Of a stretch of DNA of 64,000 nt, positions 28,401 to 36,700 are shown piece after piece. Numbering within the stretch: the first letter of the stretch is position 1; each line of letters starts with the position of its first letter. This stretch comes from Timema cristinae. Its lineage: Eukaryota; Arthropoda; Insecta; Phasmatodea; Timematidae. The translations under genes and the position numbers were made by a program. A model generated the notes under the pieces. It worked only from the letters and a program-made list of their open reading frames with translations. It was not told the origin of the DNA and did not search any database. Where the stretch lies: NCBI GenBank assembly GCA_039000515.1, contig JBCFYV010000001.1, forward strand, positions 11,571,928-11,635,927. The letters run 5' to 3'.

Positions 28401-31400
28401 TGGCTTTATTTATGGTTCAAACAATATCAAAATTAAGGTACGTGTACAAACTAGGGAGCTGTATTACCATAAAAAAAGAACTTCTAGGGTTGTTTAGTTG
28501 TTGTTTTTTATTCCCAGCCTTTAGGCAGTTTTGGTGTTATGTTACCATAAAAAAACATTTCAGAGAGCTTCTAGAGGTGTTTAATATTCAGAATTTTTCC
28601 TAACCTTTGGCAGTTAGGGGGTTATGTTGCCATTAAAAAAAACTCTTCGGATAGCTTCTAGAACTGTTTATTGTTTATAATTTCTTTTTCTAGCCTCCGA
28701 CAATTGAGCGATGTGCCCAAAAAATCCCCCCGGAAGTATTGGCTGGTTACGGCCTTGAAGGGGAAGAGCGGAAAGGTCTATCAAGTTCGCTGGGGAAGGT
28801 GCTGACCACACACCTTCCAGGGAGCTTTTACTTTCCTTCAGAAGGAAGTTGTGGTGCGGATTTGTATCGCTTAAGAAAAATCCGTCGACCCTCGACTGGG
28901 CTTGAACCCACCAAGATTGGGTCCTGAGGTGGGCACTTTAACCCAAGACTATCGTGCTCGACTTACTGTACATAAATTAAAGAGAAAGCATGAACAGTCA
29001 CGCTGGCTGAGACGTAAGGCTCGCGATAGACCAGATCGCGTGTAGCATAACAGGGACTTATTATTATTATTATCAACACCGCGTCTTACTACCCGTTCGG
29101 GTTATACGCACTTACGCTAATGTGTAATGGTAGGGTGATTGTGAGATGAAATGGAGGACCTACAGTTTAACGTGGGATCCGAACCACGGTGGGTGGAGGC
29201 CTAGCATTTCACACATTCACAAGTTGTGATTAATACACGTCTTGTCAGAGGTGAAGGAAGGGTTTGGTAATCAGATAAATCTGTGCCGGGACCGAGGATT
29301 GAACCCCGGACCCCCAGCGCAAAAGTCTGACACCTTACTTCTAATTCTTCGAGCGATCCCTTTGATTCGTCAAGTGCAGTTTAGTTTACCCTGAATGGAT
29401 ATCCACACAGGTAGTTGACGATTTCCACACGTCCATCACAGACTCAGTCTTAAAGTGTGTATGTTGTGAACGCGAGAAAATATCAGTGTTTTCGCAGTTT
29501 TTATATCAAAACTTTTTATTTGAGGGGGGGGGGGGGGGGGGGTCAATATAAATAAATATTTTTCCAGTATAGTTTTTTTTTCTATTTGTTTGAGGTATTT
29601 AACTTGCTCTTTATGAACCGACTGATCATAATATCACCCCACGACTTGGGAAATAACTTAAATCTAAAACGGTCACATAACCCAGACTCCATGACTGTTA
29701 ATTCATCATTATGAGAGGGTAACCCCCCATTTCACAAAATAAATTATTTTCGGCCATGTCAGGAATCGAACCTGGAACCCATAGTTTAGTAGACTGACAT
29801 GCTATCAACGGAGATAAGGTGTCATACTCACAAGTAGAAACAGAAATATTAATATTCTTCGCGGTGACCTGGTGTAAGGTGTCGACCTCTGTGCTGGGGT
29901 CCGGGGTTCAATCCTCGGTCCCGGCACAAATTTATTTGATTGCCAAACCCTTCCTTCACCTCTGACAAGACATCTTGTGAATGTGGGGAATGCCAGGCCG
30001 CCACCGTGGTTCGGATCCCACGTTAAACCATAGGTCCTCCATTTCATCTCAGAATCACCCTACCATTACACATTAGCGTAAGTGCGTATAACTCGAATGG
30101 GTAGTAAGACGCGGTGTTGATAATTTTAATATTCTTCGACTTGTATTATCAACAGTTGTTGAATATCTGTCATGAGCACAGCGCCATTAGATCATAAACT
30201 TTTTAAATGAAGAGAAAAAGTTGTCATTAAATTCCAGGACACCCTCAACACATATTCAACAACAGGTTGATACCAACGTGTGACTAAGTTTAAACTAGAT
30301 ATTTCTACTGGAGAAATGTTTGATTTATTTTGGCCAAAAAATGTATATTCTATAAAAACTGTAAACATATTTGCGCTCCTTTCTGCCGCACCTTAATACC
30401 TCCAACCTGCTTCAGTGGTCACATGGTCTAAGGCGCTACTCTCACAATAAACTAAACTGTCGATTACGTGGCGATCGAGGTTCATATCTCAGTCGGGTGT
30501 ACTGAGGGTGGTTATTCCAAAATTGTTTTCCACTCTCCCTCCACGCAAATTCGTGCACACTTTCTCTAAATATAACCTTCCTAAACCCTTAAACCATTAG
30601 CGTAATTAGTACATAAGCGTAAATCTTGAATGGATAGTAAGACGCGGTGATTAAAAAAACACGATAATATAGCACAGAGATAACAGAAATGATTAGAAAA
30701 CTCTGTTATTTTATGTTTCCTTTAAAGTTTAACTATCCTGTTTGTAATTTGGTACTATTCATTTTAAACAAATCTTTTATAAAAATCTAGAATTCAAACC
30801 AAATAAAAAAGTTTTCACGCGTACATCGAATAATCTAATAGTATGAGTAGGATAGTTTAGAATAAGTGACACCACATTAGCGGGAAAAGGGGGCTAGTAA
30901 ATCCAGAATGATAAACAACGATGGTATGGGAGGGGGGGGTAAACATAGTCCAAGTGCGAGCAGCTGAGATTTGAACTTCTACATCAACACGCGGTCTATC
31001 GCAAGAATGACATCATAGACCGCATGACCATAGCTGTGGGTGCACATTCTGTACTTTTTTTTTTTGTCGCCACGTTTTATTACCCGTTCAGGTTTTGTGC
31101 TAGTTACGCTAATGCGTTAAGGATGAGGAAGGTTTAATTCAAATGAACTTGAGTGGAAAACAATTTAGGGGGAAAAAAACACCCTCAGTCCACCCTATTG
31201 GGATTCGAACCTCGATCTCCCCGTCATCGGTAGTCCAGTCTACTGTGAAAGTGATGCCTTAGACCATTCGACCAGCGAAATGGGTTGTACCATCCTTTTT
31301 TGATGATAGTTTATATCCGGTTAACCGTGCACTCTCTTCCGTGTGTGGATGGATGGCCTAACTCAGACGGTAGCGTGTCTGCCTATTGAGATGAGGGTCC

Positions 31401-33664
31401 CGGGTTCGATTCCTGGCATGGCCGAAAAATTATCACTGGTGAAATGTAGGTTCACACTTTTACAGTGTTAAGTTAAAGGTTGGGGACTGGATGTTGTGCC
31501 TGTCCTAGTCTTAAGTTAGATTATAAGGAATATTATGAAGTTACTACAGGCCTAGCCAGCCGGTAGTGGAGAATATATGACTGATTTTAAAAAAGACCCA
31601 GGCCATAGACTGGAAACAGTAATGAATGTAAAGTAGAGTAAAGTTAAATAAAGATTGTTGTTTGTACATCACAGGCTCTGATACATATAAACTTTGTTCA
31701 TGATACCTTGGTTTTTTATTGGTCATTATTTGTCATTTTGGAGTTTTAGTTTATATTTTCTTGGTTTGTATCATTTATAGGCAATTTTCATGAAAAGATT
31801 CACTTTTATTTAAATACTATTGATATTTTATAAATGTATAAACACTCATACATTTAAAAAAATTGAGCATATAGTGTTTGGATTGAGGAGATAGTTTAGC
31901 CCATAAACTTTGTATCTTCTCTGCTTGTTGGCTGTAAAACACACATTCCTGGTAAGACTGCAACTAGACTGGAGAGGGTTGCGTTGAGAGGGGGCAGCTA
32001 TTACTTCTGAAGCAGATATTTACAAATCAATGTTATATTTAAAATAGTACAAGAGTTTAGTTGTTTTTTCATTGCATAGATATGTTCTAGTTTCCATTAT
32101 GTAAAGTGTGTGTTTTATTTATTCGTGTGCACCATTACGCGTTTTTCATATCTTTAGGTCAGTTTTGTAAACTTGAAGTAATTTTTTTCATTTATAGGAC
32201 ACTTTTTATTATATTTTATCTAATTAAAGTCACGGTCCTAGTTATTTATATGGGAGATCCAAAAGTATCCCACTTCTGACACCAAAGGTCACTGTCACCG
32301 GGCTGTAATGTGGACACTCTCACATATAACAAGGGATTGCGTGGTGCTGTTCTGGTCGAAAATTATGACCGCACCCTTGGTTAGCCTCCAGGGAACTTGA
32401 CGATAAAACCCGAATGTAATAATCCGCCCATCGTTTGAGAGGCACTATATGGTCTAAAACAGTAGGTTTTCATTTACCTTCGTAGTTAATTAACTGAGCT
32501 CCATTATCGAGCAAATTAAACCGAGTCGAAATTACATTTCGGTGGCCCTCCTATTTGAAAGGAATGGATTACTGAACTTGGCCGTCAAGATTTCGCGGGC
32601 GCGTTTTGATTGGATAATCAATCATAAGCAACCGATTGGAATTAAATTTAAAGTTGTTCTCAAAGTTCCCCCTTCTTTACTCCGACCCAGGCTGTGCAGT
32701 TCTGAATTGATATCGCTTCAATAAATTAAAAATAATTTGTAGCTGTTTGTGTGCAATTGAACACGTTACTGGACTATCGACTTAACCTAATTTCACGTTA
32801 AAACAAAGAGTAGGGTTAAAGGGAATGCGAGTTAAGATCTATTTTTTTGCACTTTATAAGAACACTTTTTGGTGAATGTAAAAAAAAAATTAAAGATATG
32901 TTTAGTTAAATTTTATACATTAGTGATATCAACAACATTTCTTTAATGTCTGTCAAGAGCACAGTGGAGTTTAATCAAGACGGTTTCGCTTCATTTAAAA
33001 TGTTTATAATCAAATTCCGCTATACTCAGGACAGATATTCAACAACTGTTGAGATTGATCATCAACATCATCGTCATCCACTGTTTCCAGCCTGTTGCTG
33101 GGTCAGTTAAGTAAAAATCCTCATTCTTCCTCAGTCCTTCTACCACTCTTCCTCCTTAAATTCTTTAATTATTCTCCTCTCACCTGCACACTTTCGATAA
33201 TCAGCTTCTCCCATCTCTTTCATGGCCTCCCTTGCGGTTTATTCCTACATATTTCATTCCCGTCATTTTCTTTGGCTTCCCTCCAAAGATTTGTAAAATT
33301 AAAAAATTAATCTAAGCGTTTTTATTGCAGGATTATTAATTTGTTGTAAAAAATTGTGTTATAAAAACAATAAAACACAGGCCTAAACTCGCCTTAAGTT
33401 TATGTTTCAGGACATGAGCCTCATAATAAAAATAATTATCTTATTACCTTAGTGCTTATAGCTTAGTGTTGTATTTGTATTTTAATTTATATTTGTTAAA
33501 TAATCTATTAAACTTTCACCACTAAATGCAACTTTGGTTTACTAATTAGTTAAAAAAAATAATCAATTTATAAAATGTATATGGATCATTGACTTCATTT
33601 ATGATAAGAAAAATAAAAATTCATAAATTTATTTGTGTGTGTTTGTGTAGTTATGTGTGTGTGC

Positions 33665-33719
<55 letters not shown>

Positions 33720-36700
33720 TGGTGTGGTGTGTGTGTGGTGTGTGTGTTGTGTGTATGTATGGACGATATGATTACAGGGTTCAAGATTTCGTAAAAAAAA
33801 GTTGTGGTGTCTAAAAAATTGTCTTGGATTGTAGGTTTTTAGAAAAATCACAAAAATATCTCAACTGTTACAGGTATTTACTGCAGATTCTGTCAGTAAC
33901 AAAGTTGAATTTTCACCTGGGTCCTGAAACTAGTGTAGTGTTATTTTTTATATAAGACAATCCACATTTATCCATTTTTAACAAAATAATTAGCTCAATT
34001 TTGGAAAGATTTTGACTATTTTTTTTAAATCAGTCATCAGTAAACTATCCTTAATTATAGAGATATAATTAAAATCCCGATTTATGCTCATGATATGATC
34101 ATTGATCATATAGCAGCTCTAGACTGCCTAAAAATGAGTGTTCCAAGCTGACAATTGTTTTTTAATTCGCCTTGTCTAATCTATATTTTTAGGAAACTTC
34201 TCAAGTTGGCCCAATAAAAATCTGATAGGCAGAAATGTGTGGAATGCCAGGCCGCCACCGTGGTTCGGATTCCACGTTAAACTGTAGGTCCTTCATTTCA
34301 TCTCACAATCACCCTACCATTACACATTAGCGTAAGTGCGTATAGCCCGAACGGGTAGTAAGACGCGGTGCTAATAATAATAAAAATAATGATAGGCAGA
34401 AGCTGAAAAATATGCCAAAAAGTAGTAAATAGCCACCATATTGAAACAATATGGCAACTGTAAATTTTAATTAATCTATATTTTAACCAGATGTACGAGT
34501 TATGTGTTGTACACGCGAGATTTCAGCACAATCGCTTTAGTGTTTTTTTGCGTGGAAGAGTAACAGACAAACACCAACATATTTGTATATCTTAGTAGGA
34601 TAAAAAAATTATTTCTATCAATATTAAAAAACCACCCCCGGACGCGGAACTGTCCCCGCAAACCATTAAATGCCATTGAAAACGCTCAGTTGACACCCAA
34701 GGACTACTGATACGTGTCACTTAATTTTAAGCATCGTCTACAGTTTTTGATATTTTGTAGTTTTTTTTTTTGTGTTTTTTTTTGCACATGTTCCAATTCT
34801 TTTCGATGACTACAAGGGAGTATCTCAAAAAACTCAAGCGCAAACATACTAGGCGTGAAGTTTGAATTAAAAACTACCGTAGACAAATATTTAGAAACGT
34901 CAGATATTGTCAGATTTTAAGGAATGTTGAGAAATGTCGCGCTCTATCGTTGGGTCTGTGTTATTATTCCTTGTGACGCCTTAAATTTGTTTGGTTATAA
35001 TTGTTCATGAAGGAAGTAAGGGTGTTCCTACCTCATGGAAGGACATCCTTAGGAAGGAAGTGTCACTCCCACACGAAGGAAGTGTCTCGTGCGAGAACAC
35101 CGTCGCAGGAAGCAACCTTGGCTTGGTTTGTTCACATTCTGTGCAGTGGGGCTTGTTTGGAACGGTCCTGTTACGTGAAGAGGACATAGTTCTGTTCCTG
35201 TTCCTTGAAGAGAACATAGTTCTGTTCTTGTTCCTTGAAGAGAACATAGTTCTGTTCCTGTTCCTTCAAGAGAACATAGTTCTGGTCCTGTTCTTTGAAG
35301 AGTATAAAGTTCTGCTCCTGTCCCGTGAAGAGGACATAGTTCTGGTCATGTTCTTTGAGGAGGACATAGTTCTGGTCCTGTTCCGTGAAGAAGACATAGT
35401 TCTGGTCCTGTTCCGTGAAGAGGACATAGTTCTGGTTCTGTTCCTTGAAGAGAACATAGTTCTGGTCCTGTTCTTTGAAGAGTATAAAGTTCTGCTCCTG
35501 TCCTGTGAAGAGGACATAGTTCTGGTCATGTTCTTTGAGGAGGACATAGTTCTGGTCCTATTCCTTGAAGAGTATAAAGTTCTGGTCCTGTTCCGTGAAG
35601 AAGACATAGTTCTGGTCCTGTTCCTTGAAGAGGACATAGTTCTGGTTCTGTTCCTTGAAGAGGACATAGTTCTGCTCCTGTTCCGTGAAGAGGACATAGT
35701 TCTGCTCCTGTCCCGTGAAGAGGACATAGTTCTGTTCCTGTTCCTTGAAGAGAACATAGTTCTGGTCCTGTTCCGTGAAGAGTATAAAGTTCTGGTCCTG
35801 TTCCGTGAAAAGGACATAGTTCTGGTCCTGTTACGTGAAAAGGACATAGTTCTGGTCCTATGGTTTGGAACAGTAGCCCTTGTTTTAGGGATGTTTCCTG
35901 GACAAACGTTGATTGTTTATCACTGACAAACCTGTCTTGCCAACAGTTTGTTGTTTGCGAGTTTAAAGCGGTTCTCACTATTTTAATAATATAAATATTA
36001 ACCAAAAACAAACATTTTAATAGAAGAATTTTGTGGGAGCCACGTCCGGGCCATTGTCATTTATTTACACTAATGGCGTGAGGATGGGGAAGGTAAATTG
36101 TAGAATAAATTTACCCGCATTCGTATGGAGAGAGAGAAAGTTATTCCTGAATATTTGAGCATATATGACGGGGAAATTTTTGACATGAATGAAAAATAAT
36201 TAAAACTACCAAATAATTATTTGCTCGGGAAAGACCAATTTTGGTCGAATCGAAGATAAAGCGTAAAGATTTTCCCCAAATTCGTGAACAAATTTAGACA
36301 ACCCTTTTATATAATTTAAAATAGCAAACGTTGCATTTATTTTTTTATTCTATTTTCGGCATAAGTAACATTGAAATGTTTCTACATGAATAAGCCCTAA
36401 CAAAAACCTCCACCTTTCCTTAACATTACAAGTTCAGCTTTAGTAGATCTTCCAACTTCTTCAAATATTTCAAACTGATCAAATGTTGAATCACTTTTAG
36501 TACAATAAATCACAATACTATATTTTTTTAGCAACGCTCATGTTGGATTAACCTTAAATAGTATTTCTAAAATCTGTCTAAAATCATTTAGATATATACA
36601 GACAAAATATGTTCTATTATTATTATTATTATTATTATTAGCACCACGTCTTACTACCCGTTCGGGTTATACGCACTCACGCTAATGTTTAATGGTAGTG

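Noticed and set aside
33589..33851. Open frames across the TG tract
   Set aside because: Cys/Val and Thr/His repeats encoded by a dinucleotide microsatellite.
34991..36011. Open frames of up to 311 codons on both strands
   Set aside because: Produced by the 30-bp minisatellite. The repeated hydrophobic [13 protein letters not shown] or Ser/Arg-rich units have no other support.
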